Shown: positions 24,569 through 35,743 of the stretch, piece after piece | How the letters are laid out: each line of letters starts with the position of its first letter | How positions within the stretch are numbered: position 1 is the stretch's first letter | Assembly (NCBI GenBank): GCA_027924585.1 | Contig: BSBM01000261.1 | Coordinates: forward strand, 3,985,501 to 4,049,500 | DNA from: Larix kaempferi | Taxonomy: Eukaryota > Streptophyta > Pinopsida > Pinales > Pinaceae | Reading direction: 5' to 3' | DNA length: 64,000 nucleotides | Notes under the pieces: generated by a model | Databases searched by the model: none | What the model was told of the DNA's origin: nothing | What the model saw: only the letters and a program-made list of their open reading frames with translations | Translations under genes and position numbers: made by a program

Positions 24569-25642
24569 TTTTTTATTGTTGCATCAATGACCTTTTTCCC
24601 ATTTATCTCCACAATATCTACACTTATTCACCCATTTCCTATCTGGCTCCTGATGTTGTTTTTCACCTTCCCTCAAATGAGGTGGTACATACCTGTTTGT
24701 CTTGTTTGTAGCATACTTATCTGATTTTTCATTAAAATATCTATTTGATCTGTCTGGTTTTGTAAAAGAAGGTTTGTCGACTTTGTTCTTTTGCTCAATC
24801 AATTTAGCTGCTTGTCTAGCGTCTTCAATAGTTTGGGGTCTCCATAGTTTTAACTCGTTACAAATGTAATCTTTTAAACCACCGATGTACATTTTTAGTA
24901 GTTGTTCATCTAAGAATCCAGTTTGTCTTGTAGCCAATACTTCCCATTCATGAGTGTAGTCGTTCACATTTCCTTTTTGTTGAAGATGGACGAATTTAGT
25001 ATACAGATCATCTTCTTCTTCATCATGGAACCTTTTTAATAACGCTTGAGTAAAATTTGTCCAGCGAAAAGAGTGAGCATTACACTTCCCTGACCACCAT
25101 AGGAACCAATCATAAGCTTCTTCATCTAAGTTATTAGCGGCGGTCATTATTTTTTCTCTTTCGCCTAATGGGGGGTTTGATTCAAAAATGCCCTCCATTT
25201 TATTAACCCAAATGATGACGCCTCTATGGGTTTTTCCATCATATTTTGGTAATTCCTTTTTAATTTTTTGATAATCTCTCTCTGGTCCTTTTTGGTTATA
25301 TGTACCTCTAAGGGAGGAAGATTCCGGTCATTCGTGCTCTGTCCCTGATTCTGGAACCATTTCATTCAATTTTTTCATAATCCGGCTAAACATCATATCA
25401 TTTTTCGCTTCTTTTTCATTCCTTTCATCCCTCTCTTGTTCTCTTATAACTGCAAGATTATCTAATTGATTTTCTATCATTTCTAATCTGGTATCAAACT
25501 TGTCCATTTTAATGTGTACTAAATCTTGTCCTTCCTCTATTTGGTTAAGACGGGCTTGTACGTTCTTTAATTCTTCCTTCTAGTTGACTATCTCCTTGTT
25601 CATCTCTTTGTGGGATACATAAGTCTGCCTGGCAAAATCCAT
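24569..25642 (-). pseudogene. gag: G1 gag (capsid/nucleocapsid), decayed
   Basis: Starts MDFARQTYVSHKEMN at 25642, followed by a Glu/Lys-rich coiled-coil-like region. A capsid-type retrotransposon gag domain follows: WVNKMEGIFE, EEAYDWFLWW, FTQALLKRFHDEEED, LQQKGNVNDYTHEWEVLATR, and FLDEQLLKMYIGGLK. It ends with a CCHC knuckle CRYCGDKWEKGH.C. Damage: TAG after EIVN, TGA after GTEHE, and TGA in the knuckle at 24584-24586, where the family has Arg or Lys (CGA to TGA is the simplest change). Confidence 0.9.
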
Positions 25643-26174
25643 TTTTTAATAATAATAATAATATTATTATTATAAAATATATTTGTTTGACTGCAAAATT
25701 GTGTGGACAAGGTCTGTGGCTATTGTCGAAAACGTGGAATGGTCAAGGGAGAGAAAACGAAGATATGCGGAGGTGGACAGGTGTGTGGAAGAAGGGTGGA
25801 GAGAGATCGTAGCCGGCGATGATGGCTTGGACAGACACGAGTGCGGACGGCGGGGGAAAACAACGCGGACGAGAAACGGTGTCGAGCAGCGAGCGGTGGA
25901 ACGCGGCAACTGTGGAGGATGGCGGGGAGTAGTCGACGGAGGACGACGGGGGAGTAGACGCGGGAATGCAGTGCGTGGAGGGGAGATGCGACGGGTAGGA
26001 GGAATGGAAGGTTTAGCGGAAGGGCCAACGCAGTGAACCGACGCAGCGAGCAAGGAGTGGATGCGACGACGAAGGAGATGCAGCAAGCAGTGAGGAACAA
26101 GTGGGTGGACGGCGGCAGTCGAGAGAATCGAAACGACGGCTGCAAGAGCAGCGGCGTTAATCTGGGCCTGAGCG
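25643..26174 (-). other. G1 GC-rich leader
   Basis: About 530 bases between PBS and gag, clearly more GC-rich than the rest of the element. It holds open frames on both strands (155 codons minus, 117 codons plus, Arg- or Pro/Ser-rich) without recognisable domains. They look compositional. It ends at an AATAATAATAATATTATTATTAT palindromic run (near 25650-25672) just before the gag start. Confidence 0.6.
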
Positions 26175-26186
26175 GCTCTGATACCA
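26175..26186 (-). other. G1 primer-binding site (tRNA-iMet)
   Basis: Minus strand TGGTATCAGAGC, one base inside the 5' LTR. Confidence 0.92.
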
Positions 26187-26187
26187 C

Positions 26188-26413
26188 TAAAGCAGTGAAG
26201 CTGCTTAATGACCGAGAAGTACTCGCATTTTGAACTGTATAAAATTTATTGAATGAATGATAAGATGGTTACAAACAGCCTCGTGACGGTTTACTTATAC
26301 GCATTGACTAGTCACGGGCGAAGGGGTACATGCCCTTTGACATTTTGTTTAACTTCGTAATTGTAATTATATTAATTATTTCTTATTACTGACTATTAGT
26401 TATAATTGTTACA
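26188..26413 (-). repeat. G1 5' LTR
   Basis: 226 bases; same start, inner terminus mutated to ..GCTTTA. Confidence 0.95.
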
Positions 26414-26418
26414 TTGTC

Positions 26419-27835
26419 GATCCTAAATCTATAAAAGATTGCAAGCATTCCTTCATTGTAATAACCGTAATAAAAGACAAGGCAAGTGGGCTACCCAGCG
26501 CCCACACCCCATCCCCCTAAGGGGATTCATGGTGTTTTCGTGGCGTGAAATTTTTCTAACCTTTTCACTTTTTCTGCTTTAGTTATTTTAATTAAAGGTA
26601 AAATTAACCGTTTGTTGGTTCCAATTCAACGTTGGACCACAAACTCACCCAGGACACAGATTTTCTTATTTGCACACTAGCTCTCACGGCACTCAATATC
26701 ATTTTCTGCAATTTCATTTTTTATTAGATTAATCACACTTCAGCACTCACTACACTTAGTATAGTCGTTTTTCTTAGCTATTTCCTTTTTTGCAAAGAAG
26801 TAACGAACCTTGGCTCGGACCCCCGTATGCTCTTGTCCACTACAGGCCTTTGCCTGATCGTAGGAACAATCAGAAAGGGGATTTGAGTGACTAGTTTAAA
26901 TAAGACAATCGATGCAAAATTTATCTTTAAGAAGTGAGAGGTCGCAGTGAACATACTACAGAGTCACAGGGGTGCCCAAAGCAGACTTTACGTCTCCCCC
27001 TGTTGGACACCTGGAACTGTGTCTCTGTGCTCACTCTACGGAGATAAATCCAAGCTGGGACAAATTTTAGAGTAGTTTACTTTTCTGGATTTTACTTTCA
27101 CGGTTGCAATCTCCAAATAAACCCACTCTAATCCACTCATCTTTAATAATTAAAACTGTCAAGAGGCACTGCAAAACATTTTATCTTTTAGCAGCACATT
27201 TTCCTTTTACTTCCTTTGCACTGGTCTCCACATTACAATCATTTTTATGTCGCGATGAGTTAATAATTTCACATGCTGTTAAATTAATTCATCTTTTGCC
27301 ACTCTTGCTTCAGTAATCTGTTTCAAACTCCTAGGGTAACTTTTATTTTTCTGTAGCTTAGCTTAAAAGCCATAGTTTATTTTCTTAGGGACCACCCCCC
27401 TTTGCTTCGCTAGGAGTTGGCCTAGATGGAGGAGTCAAGTTTCAAGTGACGGTACTTGACTCGTGACTTGCCCCCAAGGACGCACCCAGTGGCTTGAAGA
27501 TTTCTGCCATGTTACCCGAGGTGCGTATTAGGCGACAACAATTAGTTCTAGTGCTATAGGAAATAGCATGTGTGGAAGGGGTAGCTCCCATGAGAGTTTA
27601 TGTAAGGATAGATAATATTCTTGTCTCCAAAAGTGAGAAGGGAAGATTTTCAATTACTTCATGAAACTTTTGAAATAGTGAGGTCTTTGGGCATCCAGGT
27701 ATAACCTTTGTAGAATTTTAAGGTGTCTATGGAAAACAGCACTATGATGGAATGAAAAGGAATGGGAAAATGTCTTAAACTAAGGTTAGATTGTCATGAA
27801 ACCAGTTCTGATTTTTATGCAGTTTCTACGCAAGG
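26419..27835. other. Intronic DNA, no recognisable gene
   Basis: Direct continuation of the sequence left of G1 (joining at TTGTC). It contains short C-rich stretches (26490-26530, 27395-27540) but no recognised coding sequence. It may belong to the same decayed gypsy-like element as 18.8-20.8 kb. Confidence 0.3.
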
Positions 27836-29304
27836 GCAATGTAATCATGGGAGTTCAATCACTCAAAACATTGGGTGAATTTTGCATGCGATGTGATGAT
27901 ATGTACCTGAACTTTGAAAAGGACCAGAAATTTCACAGCATAAAAGGTTTGCAGACAAATTAATCTCAGCCAAGAAGATGGTCAAAGAAATTGGTAGGGA
28001 AGAACTAGTGTTTATGTTTGAGTGCAATACATTGAAAAGGTTACATATTAAGACTTCGGAATAACAAATGACAAGACCTAGAGATGCAGAACAACTAATT
28101 GATGAATTTAAAGATATATTCAAGAACTTACCTCATGGACTACCACCAGAGAGGACCATAGCACATTATTGAGTTGGAGACAGGGTCTAAAACAGTAGTG
28201 ATTCCTCCTCACAACTATCCTAAGGTCTTCAAAGATGAAATCGATAAAGTAACCAAAAAGTCATTGGATCTAGGACATGTTGCGCCTACCAAAAGTCCTT
28301 TTGCATGACTAGTCATCTTGATAAAGAATAGTATGGATTGTTCCAGAATCCATGTGTATGGATTACAGAAAATTGAACAAGACTATTAAGAAGCAGTACC
28401 CTATCCCATGGATTGATTCGTCATAAGATGAATTGCATGGGGTAGACATATTCACAGAGATTGATTTATGGTTAGGCTATCGTCAAATCACAGTAAGGGA
28501 AAGTAATCAGTAAAAAACTGCCTTCATAACTCATCATAGCCACTTCAAATTCAAGGCAGTGCCTACTGGGCTCACAAATACCCAGTTTCCTTCCAAGGTA
28601 CTATGAACCAAATTTTCCAATCTTATTTAAAGAAGTTTGTGCTTGTATCCTTTGACGATATTTTGATCTACGGTAAAAATATGAAGAGGGAAATTTGAGA
28701 AGCTGTGTGGCAGATCTGCAAGCTTCTTGGCCAAAGAGACAACATCTGGTTGAGAATTCATAAGACACAACTTATCATACTTCGATAGGTGTGTCTCCCT
28801 TCAAGGCCATCTATAATTATGGTCCTTATAGACTGATTGAGTGAGCCATTGAAGACACTTATGTACCCATTATCAAAAAATTCCTTGAGGAAAGTCAGCA
28901 GATATTGCATAAACTTGGATAATCTTCATAATTACTCAAGACTGAATGAAGGCCCAATAGGACCAGCATCAGAGTGAAATAGATTTGAAGTGGTGAAATT
29001 CTTACGATTGTAATCATATCAGTAGAGTTCCCTTCAAGGAAAGGGAGGACAGAAACTTGCACCAAGATACCTATAAAATACTAGCGAGGGTGGGACAAGT
29101 TGTATATACCCTTGAGTTCCCAGCAAGTACTCATGTCTATAATACATTCCACATTTCATGTTTAATGAAAGCAGCAGGCCAAAGGGTCCAACTTTCATAT
29201 ACATTAGTACCTTAGCATGCTAAAGGGAATGTCATTCTAATCCCTAAACATATTCTGGTAACTAGAGTAAGAAATTGAGGAACAAAATATTGTCAAAATA
29301 CCTT
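27836..29304 (+). pseudogene. Element G2: degenerate Ty3/gypsy pol fragment
   Basis: Plus-strand remnants in colinear order: protease end/linker (MGVQSLKTLGEF, DDMYLNFEKDQKFHSIKGLQ), RT (IIELETGSKTVVIPPHNYPK, LDLGHVAPTKSPFA, and KKFVLVSFDDILIYGKN, with the FDDI box), then an abrupt jump near 28700-29000 to the integrase C-terminus (VYNTFH.SCL-like, LRNKILSKYLI). Many stops and frameshifts. The integrase core and RNase H are missing. The reading frame is broken at 29309 by element B and resumes beyond it. Confidence 0.75.
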
Positions 29305-29309
29305 ATCCA

Positions 29310-30024
29310 TGTTAGTTTTTGTAGCTTGGCAGGTACTTCTACATTGGGGGTGTCTAACAACATAGAAGGAGGCGAGATGATTCCTAGACATATATTGTAA
29401 AGGTGGATTTATAACACCTCATGTAAATGGTATTATGTGTCCCATGGTATTGGAGGTCCCATGGTATTGGGTCCAAGGTATTTGCATGAGTGTGATATTA
29501 TAAAAGGAGCCTTGGAGTATGAGTTCAGCATCACAGTTGCAAGAGACAGGTTTCCTCTTGTAGTGAGCAATCCAGATCTAAGTATGAGATCACAGTTTTT
29601 CCAGGGGAGAGTTACTTCTTTGTTGTCTATTGGATCCAAGGTGGATCTAGAGTTTCTCTATTTAGTGTGGTTTGGTCTCAAAAAGCCATATGTTGTGGCT
29701 AGAGGTGGCTAGAGGTCTTTCCGAGGATTTTTGGTCCAGATCCGAAGGGTTTATCTGGAGGACCATTGTAGTGTTGTTGTAAACAAATCCTACAATAAGA
29801 AGAAGACAAGCATTTGTTGGTTTTCCCGAAGGACTGGGGTTTCCAGGGTAAATCCTTGTGTATCTTGTGTGGGATGCTATTTGTTTCTGCTGTGCATTTA
29901 TATGGTTGTTTAGATAGTGTATTTTCAATTTTAATGTTCAGTTCTGCAATATTGTTATTTGCTAAGTTGTAACTGAAGAAAACATTATAGAAGCTGTAAA
30001 TCAAGGGTAACATAAAATTTCACA
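29310..30024 (+). repeat. Element B 5' LTR
   Basis: 715 bases, TGTTAGTTTTTGTAGC...TTTCACA. The R-region module is at 29817-29846 (TTGGTTTTCCC ... GGGGTTTCCAGGG). Confidence 0.9.
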
Positions 30025-30036
30025 TGGTATTAGAGG
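30025..30036 (+). other. Element B primer-binding site, mutated
   Basis: TGGTATTAGAGG directly after the 5' LTR; two changes from the tRNA-iMet complement TGGTATCAGAGC. Confidence 0.75.
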
Positions 30037-30102
30037 AGGGTCTATAAGTATCCCACAGTAAGAAGATTCAAGGTATTGCAGGTAAACCAGGGTTTCTGTT
30101 GC

Positions 30103-31208
30103 TGTTAGTTTTGTACCTTGGAATGTGTTCCCCTAGTGATTCCTAGCCTAAGTCACTAAGGAAGGGGAAAAGTGACCCTCACATTAATTACACATTAATG
30201 AGACTTTATGTTTTTAAAGTCACTTTTTGCTAAAGTTAAAGTGGGTGAGCAAATAAATTATTTAAGTGATTTAATTAATGTGATTTTTGCTCTCATCTTA
30301 TCCTAGCCATTGGATTGAGTGAATATCCACCATTGAATTAGATGCCCATCTAGGGATTAGACAAAAAGGGAGGGAGGCCAAAAACCTAATTGATTGTTGA
30401 GTGAATGCATGAGAGAGAGGCCGAGTGAGAGCAGCCAGGGCACCAGCACGCACATCGAGACTGTCACTTCCAGGCACGAGTTTCCAGACTTGTTGTTTGG
30501 CATTTATTTTCAGCACAGTGAATAGAGAGAGCAGCTGTCATCTCAAGCACAGAACCCGAGGTGATACCGTACAGCAATACTTCCCTTGCACGCAGTTCGA
30601 GGGTAACTGACATGCAGTTCAAGGATACAGTCTGCACGGTTTTCTAAAAGGTGACTGGTACTGTGGTCTGTACAGCAGTCACTTTCCTTCACGGTTTTGA
30701 GGTTGGCTTTTGCACAAAATTCGAGTAACAGCAGCAGCAGCATTTTCAGGGTGTTATGCACTAAAATCGAGAAAGGTACAGCAAAGAACCAAGGTCATTA
30801 ATTGCACAGAAATCGAGAGGCTTCAGCACGCATTTCTAGGCAGCTGTTATGCACAGAAATCGAGGCAATCTGGGGTGCATTTAATGTGGAGATAAGTTGT
30901 ATTTTTTCTTGTACTGCTGTTACATTAACTTTGCTGAAGGAATAATAAATATCTCTCTCTCTCAACTGGTTTTCCCCGTGGGGGTTTTTCCAGGGCTCGA
31001 TTTGGCCAAAAATCTCTGAGTTAAATTTTCATGTGTGAATGTTAAATGTGTTTACAGCCTGTAAGTAGCATTTTATTGCGTGTTTGACTGTTATAGAAAA
31101 ATTTATAAGTAACCTACAGGCTTACAGCCAATGCAAAACCGGCTGTACGTGAAAATCACAAATTGTTAACACAAACCAGCAGGCAACTAAAGTGCAGAAA
31201 ATTCTACA
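30103..31208 (+). mobile_element. Solo LTR nested in the leader of element B, TSD GTTGC
   Basis: Starts TGTTAGTTTTGTACC and ends AAAATTCTACA, with TSD GTTGC at 30098-30102 and 31209-31213. It carries the shared module CTGGTTTTCCCC / GGGGTTTTTCCAGGG at 30966-30995 after AATAAATATCTC, and resembles LTR D at 9331. It separates the PBS of B from its gag start by about 1.1 kb. Confidence 0.88.
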
Positions 31209-31275
31209 GTTGCAAGTCCAAGAAGGTAGCACTAGTTTTGCAGAGTTTCAGTAGTGTTACAGTGGTGCAGCAAAG

Positions 31276-32080
31276 ATGGCCTTGAGTATGAGGTATGAGG
31301 ACAGGTTGGAGGGGGTCTCCAACTTTGTACAAGGGAAGATAAGGATGGGTGTCATTCTTAAGGAAAGCAGGTTATGGTATCTAGTGAACTCAACAAAACC
31401 AGTGGCAATACCAACAGATGCCAAGGAAAAGGAAGCTCATGAGTTGAATGAGTTCAAAGCACAGAGGTTACTCCTTAATGGGGTAAAAGACCACTTGATC
31501 TCACACCTTGGTGAGAAGGATACTGCCAAGGAGATGTGGGATACATTGAGAGGCCTATTTGAGGCCAAGAATGAAAACAGGAAGATGGCCTTACAAGATA
31601 AGCTCCATAGCATTAGGATGGTCAAGGGGGAAACAGTGACCTCCTATATCACCCAGATCAAGCGGGTGAAGTATGAGTTGCATGCAGTTGTGGACAATAT
31701 TCCAGACCTAGAGATGGTGTGCATAGCCTTGAAGGGCTTCACCAAGGACTCGGAGTTTTTCATCACATGTGTGATTGGCAGAGAAAAGCTCCCGGACCGG
31801 ACTAGAGCAAGTTATGGGATGACTTCACTCAAGAGGAGATCTGGAGAGGATTTCAAAAACAGGAGGAGGTTGAGGAAGAAGAAGAAAATCTTGCCTTGGC
31901 CTCCGAATCCAAGGGTAAAGGAAAGAGGGCAGAGGAGTCTTCTAGTGGCAGCAAAAAGAAGCATATGAGTAAGATCCAGTGCTTTGCTTGTCAAGAGCTT
32001 GGCCATTATGCTAGCTAGTGTCCTACCAAGAAGAAGGGTAAAAAAGGGAAGAAGAACCAAACGACACTAGCAGCAGAAGA
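31276..32080 (+). pseudogene. gag: Element B gag with zinc knuckle (one frameshift)
   Basis: The ATG at 31276 opens MALSMRYEDRLEGVSNF. A UBN2-type copia gag follows: HELNEFKAQRLLLNGVKDHL, AKEMWDTLRGLFEAKNENRK, and ETVTSYITQIKRVKYELHAV. A frameshift near 31800-31810 moves the true frame; beyond it come an acidic/Lys-rich linker and the knuckle CFACQELGHYAS.C at about 31980-32022, with a TAG inside it. Gag packages element RNA. This one is close to intact up to residue 175. Confidence 0.85.
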
Positions 32081-32090
32081 AAAAGATGAG

Positions 32091-32771
32091 GTGGATGAGC
32101 TCACTACCCAGCTTGTTGATGAGTTTTCACTCGTTACTCTATTTGGGTGTATGGCCAGTTGTGGCCGGTACATAGACAATGGAGCTTCATGCCACATAAC
32201 TAGAGAGGGTTCAATGCTTCAGGATGCTTCAAATGTAGAATCTACATGCTATGTGAGATGTGGGGCTCACATCAGATTAGCAGTGAAGAGGGTGGGAGCA
32301 ATCACCTTCCAGATGGAGTCAAATTATACTCTAGAGGCAGCTATAGTATGGCATGTTCCAGAGATGAGAGTCAGTGTGCTCTCAATTTCAGCCCTGGAGG
32401 ATGAGGGTTATGTAGTGTTGTTTCGAGATGGAGCAATGTTCATTTGTTTTAAGAGAGCAGGTGTCCAGGTTGCAATGATGATTGGCATCAGAGAGGGCAC
32501 ATTATATAGGTTGTTGGGACAGCCAGTATTCAGAGGGAGTTTGGAGCTGAGTTCCAGAGGAAGTTTGAAACTTAGATTAGTGTCAGTGAGAGAGCAAGAG
32601 GTTGTTCTCAGCAGGCCTACCTGGTTCGAGATGTCACTGATGGATGAGGAGCATCAGGATCCAAAGCAAAATTCAGCAATGCAGGCTGTAGCAGACTATT
32701 CCAGTGTAGAGGGAGCAGAGTGTTACAACTCAGACGGAACAGTTCCAGCAAGCAGAGGATGTGCATCATGA
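32091..32771 (+). pseudogene. Element B protease and start of pre-integrase region
   Basis: Frame of 226 codons. YIDNGASCHIT is the copia protease active site with Asn in place of the usual Ser/Thr (D-N-G-A), so activity is doubtful. VSVLSISALEDEGYVVLFRD and GIREGTLYRLLGQPV match the copia region joining protease and the pre-integrase domain. After that the sequence leaves all known pol domains and ends about 45 bases before the 3' LTR. RT, RNase H and integrase are absent without any trace of damage. Confidence 0.8.
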
Positions 32772-32794
32772 AGGAGGTGCCTCTAGCAAAAGTA

Positions 32795-32814
32795 CCTCCC
32801 TGTCTAAGAGGGAA
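32795..32814 (+). other. Element B polypurine tract with hairpin
   Basis: CCTCCCTGTCTAAGAGGGAA immediately before the 3' LTR start TGTTAG; TCCCT pairs with AGGGA. Confidence 0.8.
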
Positions 32815-33545
32815 TGTTAGTTTTTGTAGTTCAGCAGGTACTTCTACGATGGGGGTGTCTAGCAACATAGAAGGAGCCGAGGTGATTCCTAGACATATAT
32901 TGTAAAGGTGGATTTATAACACCTCATGTAAATGGTATTAGAGAGTCCATGGTATTATGTGTCCCATGGAGTTCCCATGTTATTGGGTCCATGGTATTTG
33001 CATGAGTGTGAGATTATAAAAGGAGCCTTAGAGTATGAATTCAGTATCACAGTTGCAACAGACGGGTTTCCTCTTGTAGTGAGCAGTCCATATCTAAGTT
33101 TGAGATCACAGTTTTTCCAGGGGAGAGTTACTTCTTTGTTGTCTATTGGATCCAAGGTGGATCTAGAGTTTGTTTATCCAGTTTGCATCTTCAGTGTGGT
33201 TTGGTCTCAAAAAGCCATAGGTTGTGACTAGAGGTCTTTCCAAGGAGTTTTGGTCCAAATCCGAAGGGTTTATTAGGAGGACTGCTATGGTGTTGTTGTA
33301 AACAAATCCTGCAATAAGAAGAAGACAAACATTTGTTGGTTTTCCCGAAGGACTGGGATTTCCAGGGTAAATCCTTGTGTATCTTGTGTGGATGCTATTT
33401 GTTTCTGCTATGCATTTATATGGTTGTTTAGACAGTGTATTTTCAATTTTAATGTTCAGTTCTGCAATATAGTTATTTGCTAAGTTGTAACTCAAGAAAA
33501 CATTAAAGAAGCTGTAAATCAAGGGTTTAAATATAAAATTTCACG
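32815..33545 (+). repeat. Element B 3' LTR
   Basis: 731 bases, highly similar to the 5' LTR; small indels (for example extra TCCATGGTATTA-like sequence near 32945). Confidence 0.9.
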
Positions 33546-33550
33546 ATCCA

Positions 33551-33572
33551 ATGGAAAGATCTATCAGCAGAG
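33551..33572 (+). pseudogene. G2 chromodomain fragment between element B and the solo LTR
   Basis: Twenty-two bases coding WKDLSAE, in the frame left at 29304, forming part of a chromodomain-like segment (compare WKNLPEEDSSWE of G1). Together with 35612-35738 it shows that B and the solo LTR both inserted into G2. Confidence 0.7.
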
Positions 33573-35606
33573 TGTTAAAGTTAGTGCAGCTGCAAGACCC
33601 ATTCTCAGAGAGGATGGTACCCTAGTCAGTTAACTAGGGTTCCTGGTCAAGTTAACTAGGCAGAGTAAAGAGTAAGACCCTAGAAGGTACCCCAGGGCCC
33701 CCAGCTGTTTCCTGGGGTTCTTGGTCGGGGACCAAGCAAGTTGATGCCATGGCAAAGTCCCTAGCATGTGGCTAGGGCCCCTACTTGTCTCTAGGGTATT
33801 CTGGTCTGGGACCAAACAGTTTCTTGGTCACGAGGACCAAGCAAGTCTTGCAGGTTGAGACAGAGACCTCCTGGTCTGGGACCAGGCACATTCTTGGTCA
33901 CGAGGATCAAGTAGTTCCTACAGCGACATACCTGGTCAGTTAACCAAGTGGATCTTGGTCAATGGACCAAGATGATGATGTGTGATATTCTCTTCTCCTA
34001 GGTCTTCGAGATGGTTGAGCTAGATGGTCTTCTCAAGGGACTGGCCACCCCTTGATGGAGCCACTACCACTTGACCTGAGGAGCAGTCTAGAGGACCACA
34101 TGATCACGTCATTCAATGTGGACCCTTCCTTATACAGTGATGATGAACTTTCAGGTTATATGGAACATTTGTACATTTGAGAGAGAGATGACTGGTTGTA
34201 CCTTCCCCACCTTGGTTGATTTACTTTTGGTCCTTACACCTTGTTGATTATTGGTCTTATGGTACCTTGTCTTAAACTTGTGGTTAGTGGGGTCTTCTAC
34301 CCACATTGAGTTGTTTTGATTTATACCTTGATGTTTTGGTCTTATGGCTACTATGGTTGTTTGCTCACCTTATGGTACACCCCTTGGTCCTAGGGTTATG
34401 GGTCATGTACCCACCTTTGTTTTTATGGTTTTGACTTGTACCATATTGATTGGTCCTTGTAACCCTCACCTAATGATAACATGACCCTACTTATATTTCA
34501 TGTTATTTTTTATTCTTATGTCTTAACCCTTTCTGAGTTGGCACCTACCTAAGACATAATTATATTTTATTATGGGTTGGTACCCTCCTTGTTTAGTGGA
34601 ACCCTAATTCAATTAAAGAATTTAATTATCGATCTTCTAGAAGGTTCTAAGATCTATTTAATTGAAGCATCATTTGTCATGCAACAATATGATATCATCA
34701 CCATATCTCAGATCTGATTATTCTGTTGCTTGACGTCAAAGGCTAAAGGGTTTGTACTACTGCTTGCACATCCATGTTTGAGGGCCTCCCTCTTAGTAGT
34801 GGAGGTCACAATACCTTAGGGTCTGCTTTAGTTTGATGGTGGCACATTTGTGAAGGTTGTGAGGCCTTGGGGTTTGATCTAACCATGTTGTGTGCATACT
34901 TGTGGAGGGCATGACCCTCTTAATCTAGATTTGTTTGTTGACAGATTGGTGGAGACCACAGTTTGTTTAGACTACTTGAACTGAGCCTTTGACTGTGTAT
35001 TGGTACTGAGATTTGTTCCTGACCAGACCTATGTGTGATTTATGTACTAAGGCTTAACTAGAGTCTGTCCCATGAGTTAAGGTTTGATTGTGATCAGCTT
35101 CCTTGTGTTTCTTGCTTAAGGCCTTATTTATTGCTTGGGGTTCAAACCTTTTGTGTTGTGTTTTGACTGTCATTGATTGTCCTTGTTTGACTGTACTCCT
35201 CTCATCTCTCTCTCTCTGGTTGTACTTACCCTTTAGTAGGGTCAACTGGTTCCTAGTGTTGACTGGCCTCTGAGAGGCACAGTCTTTTCTGAAAGTGAAT
35301 TTCTGAGTATAAAACAGGAAGGGTTCCACACCCCAAGTAAGTATCCTCACTTGTCTCTTTTATTGTTAATGAAACAAGTTAGTTATTTTGCTATTACTGA
35401 TTACATGTTACTGAAGATTACTTTAACACGGTGACCCAATTGGTAGTGTTAAAGTTGAAAGAGATGAAAATTATGCTTTGTTAAAGCTATTGCTGTACTA
35501 TTTCATTTTAGTACTAGTTTATTAAATGTAATTTTGCATTAAAGTACATTGATTTCTTATTTTTTCTGCATCAAACCCTAACCCTAACCCTAACCAAAAT
35601 TTAACA
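33573..35606 (+). mobile_element. Solo LTR, 2.03 kb, TSD CAGAG
   Basis: Starts TGTTAAAG and ends TTTAACA with TSD CAGAG (33568-33572, 35607-35611). Same family as the solo LTR at 1968-4503. It sits inside G2, and removing it restores the G2 reading frame. The last 40 bases contain CCCTAACCCTAACCCTAACC, absent from the sister copy. Confidence 0.9.
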
Positions 35607-35611
35607 CAGAG

Positions 35612-35738
35612 GAGGCTATATTGGAAGAGCCAAATATCCTACAACATCCAACTCAATAGTTGCTTTTGGGAAAAGCAATTCAAGGAGGGTCCATTGTTGT
35701 GATACCCAAAGAAAAAAGGAATTAATTTGAACAAAGAT
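35612..35738 (+). pseudogene. G2 C-terminal fragment between the solo LTR and element C
   Basis: Continues the same frame with EAILEEPNILQHPTQ and then a stop, followed by what should be G2 3' non-coding sequence. It is interrupted by element C after TSD GGTGC and continues at 38960. Confidence 0.65.
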
Positions 35739-35743
35739 GGTGC

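Larger units (their letters stand above)
20860..26413 (-). mobile_element. Element G1: chromodomain Ty3/gypsy retrotransposon, 5.55 kb
   Basis: LTRs of 226 bases (20860-21085 and 26188-26413), TSD TTGTC on both sides (20855-20859, 26414-26418), PBS TGGTATCAGAGC and a polypurine tract AGGGGTGGGCAA. On the minus strand the interior encodes gag, protease, RT, RNase H, integrase and a C-terminal chromodomain, in the order expected for plant chromoviruses. The very short LTRs recall the Reina-type clade, but clade assignment needs a tree. Several in-frame stops and at least two frameshifts in RT make it inactive. The two LTRs differ at about 10 of 226 positions by eye. Confidence 0.96.
29310..33545 (+). 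mobile_element. Element B: non-autonomous gag-protease Ty1/copia-like element, 4.24 kb
   Basis: LTRs at 29310-30024 and 32815-33545. TSD ATCCA (29305-29309, 33546-33550) is supported independently because removing B restores the G2 reading frame. The 3' LTR ends ..TTTCACG where the 5' LTR has ..TTTCACA, a terminal A-to-G change. A PBS-like TGGTATTAGAGG abuts the 5' LTR, and a hairpin/PPT CTCCCTGTCTAAGAGGGAA abuts the 3' LTR. The interior encodes gag with a zinc knuckle, protease and the beginning of the pre-integrase domain only. A solo LTR is nested in its leader (30103-31208). Confidence 0.92.

Noticed and set aside
25683-26233. Arg-rich plus-strand frames opposite the G1 leader
   Set aside because: Composition-driven in a GC-rich leader; no domain and no start context.
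28700-29000. A separate gene between the RT and integrase C-terminal parts of G2
   Set aside because: No open frame of note; the sequence is stop-rich and bounded on both sides by gypsy fragments.
35574-35594. Interstitial telomere from a chromosome fusion
   Set aside because: Only about three units, with a six-base period, inside an LTR bounded by a perfect TSD.
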